Source: Spongiactinospora sp. TRM90649 (GTDB taxonomy: Bacteria > Actinomycetota > Actinomycetes > Streptosporangiales > Streptosporangiaceae). Taken from it: 64,000 bases of DNA. Positions within the stretch are counted from its first letter, which is position 1; each line of letters starts with the position of its first letter. Where the stretch lies: assembly GCF_029382225.1 (NCBI RefSeq), contig NZ_JARLTC010000005.1:1-64000 (forward strand). The letters run 5' to 3'. This document shows positions 10,083-17,814 of the stretch, in pieces. The notes beneath the pieces were generated by a model. It ran no database searches. It worked only from the letters and a program-made list of their open reading frames with translations, and was not told the origin of the DNA. A program made the translations under genes and the position numbers.

Positions 10083-10318
10083 GGCGTGGCCACCCGTCTG
10101 GACGGCGACCGCGTGCGGCGCACGGTGGCGGAGGTCGCCTCGATCCTCGAACAGCGCGAGCGCGCCTTCGCCGCGCAGGGCATCGACTCCGTAGCAGCTG
10201 GTGGCAGGGGGCCGACCTCTACGTGTTCGTGGACGACTACGACCTGGTGGCCACCTCGTCGAACCCGCTGCTCCCGCTGGTGGAGCTGCTGCCCCAGGCG
10301 CGGGACATCGGCCTGCAG
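10083..10318 (+). pseudogene. eccC: EccC (type VII secretion ATPase) fragments, internally deleted
   Basis: Two pieces in different frames. 10083-10195 reads [18 protein letters not shown] and [16 protein letters not shown], typical of an EccC FtsK/SpoIIIE module. 10196-10318 reads [19 protein letters not shown] and [18 protein letters not shown], the Walker B region of a later part of the same family. A deletion of intervening sequence and a frameshift lie at about 10195. Neither piece carries a Walker A. The fragment ends where mycosin sequence begins on the opposite strand. Together with the mycosin remnant it shows that the lineage once had an ESX/type VII locus here. Confidence 0.75.
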
Positions 10319-10662
10319 GGCACGCCCTTCAGGTACTGCCCGGCGATGATCATCGCGACGGCGGTGCCGTGTCCCAGGCAGTCACGGTGCCCGGTGCCGG
10401 TGAAATCGACCTGCCCGGCCACCCGGAGCTGCGGATGGGTCAGGTCGACGCCGCTGTCCACCATGGCCACGGTGACCCCGTCGCCCCTGCTCAGCGGCCA
10501 CACCCGGCGGGCGTCCACGCGCCGCTGCGCCCAGGACTCCCCCACCCGCACGCTGCCCTTGGGCGGCTCGCACCGGACGGGTGCGCGCTCCGCCGCCGCT
10601 GACGTGGGCGCGGCCGACGAGAGCGCGATCAGCGTGACCGCCGCGAGGATCCGACCGATCAT
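10315..10662 (-). pseudogene. mycP: MycP mycosin (type VII secretion protease), 3'-truncated
   Basis: The N-terminal 115 residues of a mycosin are present: a signal peptide (residues 1-24), the two characteristic cysteines (C31, C95), the catalytic Asp (VDSGVD, D69) and the catalytic His (GHGTAV, H98). The frame runs on to 10237 through antisense EccC sequence, so the catalytic Ser domain and C-terminal membrane anchor are missing. Mycosins are subtilisin-like proteases needed for type VII secretion. The 5' end is intact, so a short secreted peptide could be made, but it would be inactive as a protease. Confidence 0.82.
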
Positions 10663-10711
10663 GACGGCCCAGCCTAGCCGCCGGGGCCGCGGCCCACCCG
10701 GTTGCCGTCAT

Positions 10712-11353
10712 TCAGCTCGCGGACCTCGCGCCCGAGGTGACTCCGGCCAGCAGGTCGTCGAGCCCGGCGCGCACGGCGTCGAGGGTGAGGCCGTGCTCGC
10801 GCATCCGGTAGGCGAGCAGGTTGGCGGCCAGCGGGGCGAGCAGCGCGTCGGCCAGGTAGGAGGGATCGGCGCGGTGTCCGGCCGGGGACGGTAGGTCGGC
10901 CAGCAGGATCGCCAGGTGCCGGTGGTAGGCGTCGTAGGCACCGCCGAACCGGGCGAACGGCGTCGCGGTCTCGGCCATCAGCAGCAGGTCGAGCTGCCCG
11001 GCGACGCGACCCGCGAGGGCCTGGAGGAAGGCGCGGATCCGCGCGGCGGCGGGCGCGCCGGGGCCGAGCGGCGGGGGGCCGCCCATGAACGACGCCTGGA
11101 AGTCGCGCTCGCGCCGGTCGATGAGTGCGTAGGCCAGGCCGGACCGATCGCCGAAACGCCGGTAGAGGGTGCCGACGCCGACCCCGGCCGCGGCGGCGAC
11201 GTCGGCCATGGACAGCGCCTCGACGCCGCGCGTGGCGACGATCTCCTCGGCGGCGGCGAGGATCCTCGCGCGGTTCCTGGCGGCGTCGGCGCGCTCCTCT
11301 CCGCGCCGGTCGCCCCGACCGGCCTGGGGCAGCGCTCGCCGGGTCTGCGTCAC
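10712..11353 (-). CDS. TetR/AcrR family transcriptional repressor
   Basis: 213 residues. The N-terminal HTH (about 24-72) reads [16 protein letters not shown], then [22 protein letters not shown], a standard TetR pattern; the C-terminus is a helical ligand-binding domain. It is divergent from an SDR-SMR operon and separated from it by about 80 bp holding two near-identical palindromes. It therefore most likely represses that operon and itself, released by a small ligand or toxic compound. The start is a GTG with AAGGTGG close upstream. Confidence 0.9.
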   Translation of the reverse strand: MTQTRRALPQAGRGDRRGEERADAARNRARILAAAEEIVATRGVEALSMADVAAAAGVGVGTLYRRFGDRSGLAYALIDRRERDFQASFMGGPPPLGPGAPAAARIRAFLQALAGRVAGQLDLLLMAETATPFARFGGAYDAYHRHLAILLADLPSPAGHRADPSYLADALLAPLAANLLAYRMREHGLTLDAVRAGLDDLLAGVTSGARSAS

Positions 11354-11370
11354 GCGCCCACCTTATCGAG

Positions 11371-11419
11371 TTGCGATCCGGAATCCATTCCGCTTACTCT
11401 ACAAACGGAATACATTCTG
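11371..11419 (+). promoter_or_regulatory. Promoter with paired TetR operator-like palindromes
   Basis: CGGAATCCATTCCG (11379-11392) is a palindrome with 6-bp arms around CC. CGGAATACATTCTG (11406-11419) is a near copy with one arm mismatch, 27 bp downstream. The first sits between a possible -35 TTGCGA (11371-11376) and -10 TACTCT (11395-11400) facing the SDR gene, where bound repressor would block polymerase. The divergent TetR regulator is the obvious binder. The palindromes are read directly; the promoter boxes are a weaker call. Confidence 0.65.
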
Positions 11420-11435
11420 CTTTTTGGAGGCGAAC

Positions 11436-12170
11436 ATGCTCAACGGACGAGTGGCCCTGGTGACGGGCGGCAGCCGGGGAATCGGCGCCGCGATCGCCCG
11501 GCGGCTGGCGGGCGACGGCGCCGACGTGGCCATCACCTACGCGAATGCGGTCGGGCGCGCCGCCGAGGTGGTCGGCGCGATCGAGGGGGCGGGGCGGCGC
11601 GGGCTGGCCGTACCGGCGGAGGCGACCGACGCGGCCGCGCTGACCTCGGCCGTCGAACACGTGGTGGCGAAGCTGGGCCGGCTGGACATCCTGGTCAACA
11701 ACGCGGGGATCGCCCCCTTCGGCCCGCTCGGCGAGGTCACGCTGGAGGAGCTGGACCGGACCATGGCCATCCACGCCAGGGCCTCGTTCGTGCTCGCCCA
11801 GGCCGCGTCCCGGCACATGACGGACGGCGGGCGGATCATCAACATCGGCAGCAGCCTGGCCGACCGCGTGCCGTACCCGGACTGGACGCTCTACGCGATG
11901 AGCAAGTCCGCGCTGATCGGCCTCACCAAGGGGCTGGCCAGAGACCTAGGCTCCCGGGGGATCACCGCCAACCTGGTCGCCCCCGGCTCGACCGACACGG
12001 AGATGAACCCGGCCGACAGCCCCGACGCGGCGGGCGAGCGGGCGTTCACCGCGCTGGACCGCTACTGCGCCCCAGAGGACATCGCCGCGACGGTGGCGCA
12101 TCTGGCCGGTCCCGGTGGCCGCTACATCACCGGCGCGTCCATCGCCGTGGACGCCGGAACGACGGCCTGA
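11436..12170 (+). CDS. SDR-family oxidoreductase
   Basis: 244 residues, the standard length of a classical short-chain dehydrogenase/reductase. Visible motifs are the cofactor-binding TGGSRGIG (residues 10-17), NNAG, and the catalytic Ser (INIGSS) and Tyr-x3-Lys (YAMSK). The family interconverts alcohols and ketones with NAD(P)H. GGAGG precedes the ATG by five bases. It heads a two-gene operon with an SMR transporter and faces a TetR regulator, so it probably belongs to an inducible detoxification unit. Confidence 0.92.
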   Translation: MLNGRVALVTGGSRGIGAAIARRLAGDGADVAITYANAVGRAAEVVGAIEGAGRRGLAVPAEATDAAALTSAVEHVVAKLGRLDILVNNAGIAPFGPLGEVTLEELDRTMAIHARASFVLAQAASRHMTDGGRIINIGSSLADRVPYPDWTLYAMSKSALIGLTKGLARDLGSRGITANLVAPGSTDTEMNPADSPDAAGERAFTALDRYCAPEDIAATVAHLAGPGGRYITGASIAVDAGTTA

Positions 12171-12175
12171 CCGCG

Positions 12176-12493
12176 ATGCCCTGGCTTACGCTGGCCGCGG
12201 CCGCGCTGCTGGAGGTCGTGTGGGCGCTGGCCCTCGAACGGTCGGAGGGGTTCACCCGGTTCTGGCCGGCGGCCGTCGGCGTGACGGCCGCCGTGCTCAG
12301 CTTCGTCCTGCTCGCCTTCGCGTTGCGCGACCTGCCGCTGGGCACCGCCTACGCGGTCTGGGTGGGCCTGGGCGCCGTGGGGGTCGCGCTCAGCGGGATC
12401 ATCGCCCTGGGTGAGAGCGCCTCCCCCGCCCGCCTGGCCTGCCTGCTCCTGATCGTCGCGGGCGTGGCCGGGCTCAAGCTGATCGAGGGCTGA
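12176..12493 (+). CDS. SMR-family small multidrug/guanidinium exporter
   Basis: 105 residues with four predicted membrane helices. The single membrane glutamate (E13, in LLEVVWALALE) is where SugE/Gdx proteins have theirs, and GTAYAVWVGLGAVG matches the Gdx-type signature better than EmrE. Such proteins are dual-topology proton-coupled exporters of guanidinium or quaternary ammonium compounds. It starts five bases after the SDR stop, so it is co-transcribed under the TetR-controlled promoter. Some members of this kind work as obligate pairs, but no second SMR gene is seen here. Confidence 0.88.
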   Translation: MPWLTLAAAALLEVVWALALERSEGFTRFWPAAVGVTAAVLSFVLLAFALRDLPLGTAYAVWVGLGAVGVALSGIIALGESASPARLACLLLIVAGVAGLKLIEG

Positions 12494-12499
12494 CCGGGC

Positions 12500-12802
12500 T
12501 CAGGAGCCGGTGATCAGCGGCTCGTAGTGCCGCATCTCCTCGATGTTGGACACGAACGGCCTGATCTCCGCGAAGAACTCACGGAAGTGATCACTGCCCC
12601 GGAACCCCTCGAGATGGTCCTTCGTGGAGGTCCACTCGATGCGCAGGATGTAGCTTTCCGGTTCTTCCGTGCACCTGGACAACTCGTACGACAGGCATTG
12701 GGGCGCCTTGCCGAGCGGGATCACGGCTCTGCTGTAGGCGCTCTCGAACACCTCCGCCGTCTCACCCTTGGGAATCCGGTAACGGATGTACTCGACGACC
12801 AT
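12500..12802 (-). CDS. Antibiotic biosynthesis monooxygenase (ABM) domain protein
   Basis: 100 residues forming one dimeric alpha-beta barrel ABM domain (VVEYIRYRIPKG, YILRIEWTSTKDHLEGFRGS, FREFFAEIRPFV). Family members include quinol monooxygenases and heme-degrading enzymes that need no classical cofactor. An excellent AAGGAGGTG stands upstream of the ATG. It is the last gene of the minus-strand operon that contains the molybdenum hydroxylase, aldehyde dehydrogenase and FAD oxidoreductase, which supports a role in oxidising an aromatic or quinone-like intermediate. Confidence 0.82.
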   Translation of the reverse strand: MVVEYIRYRIPKGETAEVFESAYSRAVIPLGKAPQCLSYELSRCTEEPESYILRIEWTSTKDHLEGFRGSDHFREFFAEIRPFVSNIEEMRHYEPLITGS

Positions 12803-12831
12803 GACGGCTCCACCTCCTTGTAATCATGTAA

Positions 12832-14229
12832 TCACGTACCAGGTCGAGCCGCCACCGGATCCTCCAATGATCGCAGGGCGGGTTCCAGCGCGCGGTGGAA
12901 CGTCGGAAACGCGAAGATCATCTGGCGGAGGGTGGCGATCGGGACCCGGGCGTGCACGGCCACCGCCAGCGCGCCGAGCACCTCGCCGCCGCACGGCCCG
13001 GCGCTGGTCGCGCCGACCAGCACACCGCCGGACTCGACCAGTTTGATCAGGCCGTCGTTGCCGGTCTTGTGGATCCACCCGCGCGACGACTCGTGCAGCG
13101 GCACGGTGGCCGCGCGCACCGCGAGGCCGTGCGACCTGGCCTGTGCCTCGGTCAGCCCGACCGCTCCCACCTCGGGATCGGTGAAGGCGACCCGGGGCAC
13201 CGCGTGGTAGCTCGCGCCCGGGCCGTCCTCGCCGAGGATGTCCCGGACCACCACGCCCGCCTGGTAGACGGCCACGTGGGTGAAACCGCCAAGACCGACC
13301 ACGTCGCCCAGCGCCCAAACACCGGGCGCGGCGCGCATCCGGTCGTCCACGGGCACCGAGCGCCCGCGTTCGTCGATGCCGGCGGCGCCCAGTCCCAGGC
13401 CGGTCAGATCGACCCGGCGGCCGGTCGCGACGAGCAGCCGCTCGGCGGTCAGCACCGACCCGCCGTCCAGGGTCAGGATGAACCGGCGCCCGTCGTGGGC
13501 GGCCTCGACGGCGCGGGCGCCCAGCCGTACGTCGATGCCCTCGCGGGCGAACGACGCGGAGACCAGGTCGCCCGCCTCGGGCTCCTCCATGGACAGCAGC
13601 CGGGGCGACGCCTCCACGATGCTCACCCGCGCGCCGAAGCGGGCGAAGACCTGGGCCAGCTCGGCGCCGATGGCGCCGCCGCCCAGCACGATCAGCGAGC
13701 GGGGGCACCGGTCGGTCTCGATCGCCTCCCGGTTGGTCCAGTACGGCGTGCGCCCCAGCCCCGGCACCGGCGGCACCGCCGCCCTGGAGCCGGTGGCCAC
13801 GACGATCCCGCGCCTGGCCCGCAGCACCCGCTCGCCGCCGATGGTCACCTCACCGGGGGCGGTGATGGCGCCCCTCCCCCGGAAGAAGTGGCCGCCCTTG
13901 CCGGTGAACCTGGTCACCGCCGCCTTGTCGTCCCAGTAGGCCGTGGCCTCCTCGCGGATCCGCAGGGCGACCGGGGCCCAGTCCGGGACCACGGTCGCCT
14001 CGCCCGCCATGCCGGGGACGCGGCGGGCCTCCGCGAGGAGCCCCGCCGCGCGGACCATCATCTTCGACGGGACGCATCCCCAGTAGGGGCACTCGCCGCC
14101 GACCAGGTTCGCCTCGACGCCGGCCACGGACAGCCCGGCCTCGGCGAGCCGTTGCGCGACCTCCTCGCCGCCCGGTCCCATGCCGAGCACGATCACGTCG
14201 TACTCGGGCACCTCCGGTTCAGGCGCCAT
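12832..14229 (-). CDS. FAD-dependent pyridine nucleotide-disulfide oxidoreductase
   Basis: 465 residues. The N-terminal FAD dinucleotide fold (VIVLGMGPGGEEVA) is followed by a redox-active CPYWGC motif in GGECPYWGCVPSK, an NAD(P) fold (VLGGGAIGAELAQVFARFG), the second FAD motif (GVWALGDVVG) and a dimerisation domain. It resembles mercuric-reductase-like or dihydrolipoamide-dehydrogenase-like proteins; it lacks the heavy-metal domain and C-terminal Cys pair needed for true MerA. GGAGGAG precedes the ATG. It overlaps the MFS gene by 11 bp and is thus part of the same operon. The electron acceptor is unknown. Confidence 0.87.
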   Translation of the reverse strand: MAPEPEVPEYDVIVLGMGPGGEEVAQRLAEAGLSVAGVEANLVGGECPYWGCVPSKMMVRAAGLLAEARRVPGMAGEATVVPDWAPVALRIREEATAYWDDKAAVTRFTGKGGHFFRGRGAITAPGEVTIGGERVLRARRGIVVATGSRAAVPPVPGLGRTPYWTNREAIETDRCPRSLIVLGGGAIGAELAQVFARFGARVSIVEASPRLLSMEEPEAGDLVSASFAREGIDVRLGARAVEAAHDGRRFILTLDGGSVLTAERLLVATGRRVDLTGLGLGAAGIDERGRSVPVDDRMRAAPGVWALGDVVGLGGFTHVAVYQAGVVVRDILGEDGPGASYHAVPRVAFTDPEVGAVGLTEAQARSHGLAVRAATVPLHESSRGWIHKTGNDGLIKLVESGGVLVGATSAGPCGGEVLGALAVAVHARVPIATLRQMIFAFPTFHRALEPALRSLEDPVAARPGT

Positions 14230-15448
14230 GCTCTCCTCCAGGCGTCCGGCGGGACGTCGGCCACAGGCTTCCGGCGAGGGCCGCCAGGCAGACCACCGCC
14301 ACGGCCAGGATGAAGATGGTCGTGGCCTGGTGCAGCCCGAGCCGGTCGGTGACCAGGCCCGCGCTGATCGCCGGGACGCTCATCGCGAGGTAGGCCACCA
14401 CGTACACCGCGGCCAGGAGCTCGCCCCGGTGCGCGGGCTCGGCCAGCGCCGCCATGGAGCGGAACACCCCGAGGAAGGCGAGGCCCCAGCCCAGGCCGAG
14501 GACGGCGGTGCCGACGAAGAAGATCGGCGGCCACACCACGGCGAGGGTGAGCAGGATCGCGCCCAGCCCGGCCAGCAGCAGGACCAGCCCCAGCACGAGC
14601 GGGCGCCTGGCCGGCCAGTTGTGCGCGACCATCTGCCCGGCCGCGGCCACACCGGCCAGGATCGCGATCACCAGTCCGCCGATCAGCCGGTCGTCGGTGT
14701 CCAGCAGGTCCCGCACCAGCGAGGGGCCGAGGGACAGGTAGAACCCGCCCACGGCCCAGATCGCGATGAGCCCGAGGGACAGCACCGCGAAGGAGCGGTG
14801 CGCGGAGCGCGGGACGCGCACCCGGTGCGGACGGATCCGCACCGGGCCGCCCGCGCCGGGTGCGGTCTCCGGCATCAGCAGCACACCGGCGAAGAGCACC
14901 AGGAAACCGGCCAGCATGATGGCATATGTCATAACGGTGGGTGCGGGCGCGTACTGCACCAGCAGTCCGGCGCCGAGCCCTCCGAGAGCGAGCCCGAGGG
15001 TCGGGCCCGTGGCGTTCACCAGGGTCCCCCGTCCGGGTGCGCCGGACGGGGCGAGTTCCAGGAGGGCGGCCCCCATGGCACCGGTGGCCAGCCCTACCGC
15101 GAGTCCCTGCACCGCCCGTGCCGCCAGCAGCGCCGGGACCCCCTGCGCCAGGATGAAGATCACCATGCTCGCGATCATCACGGCGAGCGAGCCGAGCAGC
15201 ACCCGGCGGCGGCCCAGCGCGTCCGAGAGCGACCCGAATCCCAGCAGGCCGATCAGGACGGTGAGCGCGTAGATCCCGAACACCACGGTCAGCGTCGAGT
15301 CGGAGAACCCCCACTGCCGCTGGTAGACCCCGTACAGCGGGGACGGCGCGGAGGCGGAGTAGAGCATCAGCACGAGCATCGCGCCGACCAGCCAGAAGGC
15401 CGCGCCGTGGGACAGCCGGGCGGCGCCGGCCCTTTCCACGCTGGTCAT
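14219..15448 (-). CDS. MFS transporter
   Basis: 409 residues with about 12 hydrophobic helices. The MFS loop 2-3 signature is visible as GFGSLSDALGRRRVLLGS. It is probably a proton-coupled exporter. An upstream in-frame extension is charged and lacks family character, so the ATG at 15448 (MTSVERAG), with GGAG upstream, is preferred. It lies between the aldehyde dehydrogenase (13-bp gap) and the FAD oxidoreductase (11-bp overlap). Its place in a catabolic operon suggests export of a toxic intermediate or movement of the pathway substrate. Confidence 0.87.
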   Translation of the reverse strand: MTSVERAGAARLSHGAAFWLVGAMLVLMLYSASAPSPLYGVYQRQWGFSDSTLTVVFGIYALTVLIGLLGFGSLSDALGRRRVLLGSLAVMIASMVIFILAQGVPALLAARAVQGLAVGLATGAMGAALLELAPSGAPGRGTLVNATGPTLGLALGGLGAGLLVQYAPAPTVMTYAIMLAGFLVLFAGVLLMPETAPGAGGPVRIRPHRVRVPRSAHRSFAVLSLGLIAIWAVGGFYLSLGPSLVRDLLDTDDRLIGGLVIAILAGVAAAGQMVAHNWPARRPLVLGLVLLLAGLGAILLTLAVVWPPIFFVGTAVLGLGWGLAFLGVFRSMAALAEPAHRGELLAAVYVVAYLAMSVPAISAGLVTDRLGLHQATTIFILAVAVVCLAALAGSLWPTSRRTPGGEHGA

Positions 15449-15461
15449 GGTGCGGCTCCGC

Positions 15462-16928
15462 TCATGAGACGTCGATCCACACGGACTTGACCTGGGTGTA
15501 GCTCTCCATCGACTCGGGACCGCACTCACGGCCGAAGCCGGACGCCTTGTACCCGCCGTACGGAGTGGTGCTGTCGTACTTGTTGTAGGTGTTGACCCAC
15601 GTGGTGCCCGAGTGGATGGCGTGGGCGACGGTGATCGCCTTCTTCAGGTCCCGGGTGTGCACGCCGGACGCCAGGCCGTAGGCGGTGTCGTTGGCGATCC
15701 GCACGGCCTCCTCGACGGTGTCGAAGGGGATGACGCACAGGACCGGCCCGAAGATCTCCTCCTGAGCGATCCGCATGCCGTTGTCCACGTCGGCGAAGAT
15801 GGTGGGCAGGAAGTACAGCCCGCCGTCGGGGCCGCCCTCCGGCCGGTACGGCTCGCCGCCGACGACCAGCCGCGCGCCTTCCTTCTTGCCGATCTCCACG
15901 TACTCCGAGACCTTCTCGAACTGCCCCCGGTGGGCCAGCGGGCCGAACATCGTGGTGGGGTCGAGCGGGTCGCCGGGCAGCAGCGTGGTCGCCCGCTCGG
16001 CGAGCCGCCGCACGACCTCGTCGTAGACGGGCCGCTCGACGAGCAGCCGGGAGCCGGCCGTGCAGATCTCGCCCTTGTTGTAGAAGATCCCGAAGAAGGC
16101 GTACTCAAGGGCGGATTCCAGGTCGGCGTCGGCGAAGATGATGTGCGGCGACTTGCCGCCCAGCTCCATCGTCACCTTCTTGAGCGTGTCCGCCGCGCCC
16201 TTGATGATCGACTTGCCGACCTCGGTGGACCCGGTGAACGCGATCTTGTTGATGCCGGGATGCTTGACCAGCGCCTCACCGAGCTCCACGCCGGGGCCGG
16301 TGATGACGTTCATGGCGCCGTCCGGCATCCCGGCCTCGGCGAACAGCTCCGCCATCTTCAGCGCGGTGAGCGGGGTGGCGGGCGACGGCTTGTGCACGAC
16401 CGTGTTGCCCGCCGCCAGCGCCGGGGCGATCTTGGTAAGGGCCAGCAGCAGCGGGAAGTTGAACGGCGTGATCGCGGCGACCACGCCGAGCGGCTGGCGC
16501 AGGGTGTAGTTGAGCGTGGGCGTCTGCGCGCCCCTGGTGGCTCCGTCGAGCTGCGTGGCGATGCCCGCGTAGTACCTGAGGAGCTGGATCGCGATGGGGA
16601 CGTCCACCGAGCTGGAGAACATGATCGGCTTGCCCATGTCCACCGTCTCGCGGTAGGCCATCTCCTCCGCGTCCCGCTCTACCAGGTCGGCGACCCGGTA
16701 GAGCAGCTTGGCGCGCTCGTGCACGGTCATCCGCGGCCAGGGTCCTTCGTCGAAGGCCCGGCGCGCCGCGTCCACCGCGATGTCGACGTCCGCGTCACCC
16801 GCCTGGGCGATCTGGGCGATCTCGGAGCCGTCCGCGGGGTTGATCGTGGGAGCGGTCGCCTTGTCGATGGCGTCCCGCCACTTGCCGTCGATGAAGAGCC
16901 GTCCCTCGGTGATCACATACGAAGTCAC
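15462..16928 (-). CDS. Aldehyde dehydrogenase (NAD(P)+-dependent)
   Basis: 488 residues, full length for the ALDH superfamily. Key elements are TPFNFPLLLALTKIAPALAA with downstream VHKPS, FTGSTEVGK, the general base Glu in MELGGKSP, the catalytic Cys in GEICTAGSR and EEIFGPVLCV. It oxidises an aldehyde to the acid. The start is a GTG with AAGGAG about 13 bases upstream. The molybdenum hydroxylase genes lie just upstream in the operon and the MFS transporter downstream. An aldehyde made by the ThDP decarboxylase of the divergent operon is a plausible substrate; this is inference. Confidence 0.92.
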   Translation of the reverse strand: MTSYVITEGRLFIDGKWRDAIDKATAPTINPADGSEIAQIAQAGDADVDIAVDAARRAFDEGPWPRMTVHERAKLLYRVADLVERDAEEMAYRETVDMGKPIMFSSSVDVPIAIQLLRYYAGIATQLDGATRGAQTPTLNYTLRQPLGVVAAITPFNFPLLLALTKIAPALAAGNTVVHKPSPATPLTALKMAELFAEAGMPDGAMNVITGPGVELGEALVKHPGINKIAFTGSTEVGKSIIKGAADTLKKVTMELGGKSPHIIFADADLESALEYAFFGIFYNKGEICTAGSRLLVERPVYDEVVRRLAERATTLLPGDPLDPTTMFGPLAHRGQFEKVSEYVEIGKKEGARLVVGGEPYRPEGGPDGGLYFLPTIFADVDNGMRIAQEEIFGPVLCVIPFDTVEEAVRIANDTAYGLASGVHTRDLKKAITVAHAIHSGTTWVNTYNKYDSTTPYGGYKASGFGRECGPESMESYTQVKSVWIDVS

Positions 16929-16974
16929 AGTCTTGTCCCATCTCCTTGGTCAGGTACGGCGGGACAGGTCCACG

Positions 16975-17814
16975 TCAGGCCGCTCGTTCGCGCGCGCGGG
17001 CCAGAGCCCGCCGCGCGAGCACCCAAGCGAGGTGGGCGCGATACTCGCCGGATGCCGCCTGGTCGGATTGGAAGACGTCGCCGAGCGGCGGCGCCGTGGC
17101 CTTCCCCGGTGGAGCGGTGAGTGCGCGTTCTAGGTCCGGCACCCGGCGGGCGGGCAGCCCGTCGCCGCAGACGACGGCCCGGCAGTCGCCGGCCTCGCCG
17201 TCCGCGCGGAAGGTCACGCTGACCGCCACGCCGCAGAGGGAGGAGAGCGTCGCGGGCACGGGCTGCCGCGCGTACGCGCCGATGGAGGTGCCGGTGGGCA
17301 CGCCGACGGAGGTGATCACCTCGTCGGCCGCCAGACCCGGCCCCGTGCCGGGATCGAGGAGGTGCTCGACGGTGAGCGTGCGGTGCCTGCCGCCGCGGCC
17401 CTGGATCTCCGCCACGGCGTCAAGGGCGATGAGAGCCGCCGCCAGGTCGGTCCCGGCGACCACCGATCCGCCCACGGTGCCCCGGTTCCTGACCTGCGGG
17501 TCGGGCAGGGTCTCCGCCGCGTCCGAGAGCAGGGCGTGGGCGTGGGACTCCCGCACGGCGGGGTCGGCGACCAGATCGGCGATCGTGGTCATGGAACCGA
17601 TCCGCAGTTCCCCGCCCGGGGCGCGGCTCACGCCGCGCAGCCCGGGCACCTTGGCCAGATCGACGAGCAGCGGTATTCGCCGGGTTCGCCGTTTGAGGTC
17701 GAGGATCAGCCGGTGCCCACCGGCGAGGGGGCGGGCACCGGGGCTGTCGTGCAGTGCTTGGAGCGCGCCTTCGAGGTCGGATGGCGCCGTGTAGTCCAGC
17801 AGCTCCATGATCAT
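16975..17814 (-). CDS. Molybdenum hydroxylase FAD-binding medium subunit
   Basis: 279 residues, matching the FAD-binding subunit of the xanthine dehydrogenase/CO dehydrogenase family. FAD motifs are visible: PLAGGHRLI (a variant of the AGGxxL motif) and RNRGTVGGSV, followed by a C-terminal CO-dehydrogenase flavoprotein-like domain. It passes electrons from the iron-sulfur subunit to the final acceptor. Its start overlaps the large-subunit stop (ATGA), implying translational coupling; a second ATG two codons later is possible. The gene order S-L-M differs from the classical M-S-L of cox operons. Confidence 0.88.
   Translation of the reverse strand: MIMELLDYTAPSDLEGALQALHDSPGARPLAGGHRLILDLKRRTRRIPLLVDLAKVPGLRGVSRAPGGELRIGSMTTIADLVADPAVRESHAHALLSDAAETLPDPQVRNRGTVGGSVVAGTDLAAALIALDAVAEIQGRGGRHRTLTVEHLLDPGTGPGLAADEVITSVGVPTGTSIGAYARQPVPATLSSLCGVAVSVTFRADGEAGDCRAVVCGDGLPARRVPDLERALTAPPGKATAPPLGDVFQSDQAASGEYRAHLAWVLARRALARARERAA

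Noticed and set aside
12832..14229. A mercuric reductase and mercury-resistance operon.
   Set aside because: There is no N-terminal metal domain, no C-terminal Cys pair and no merR or merP nearby; the context is catabolic.
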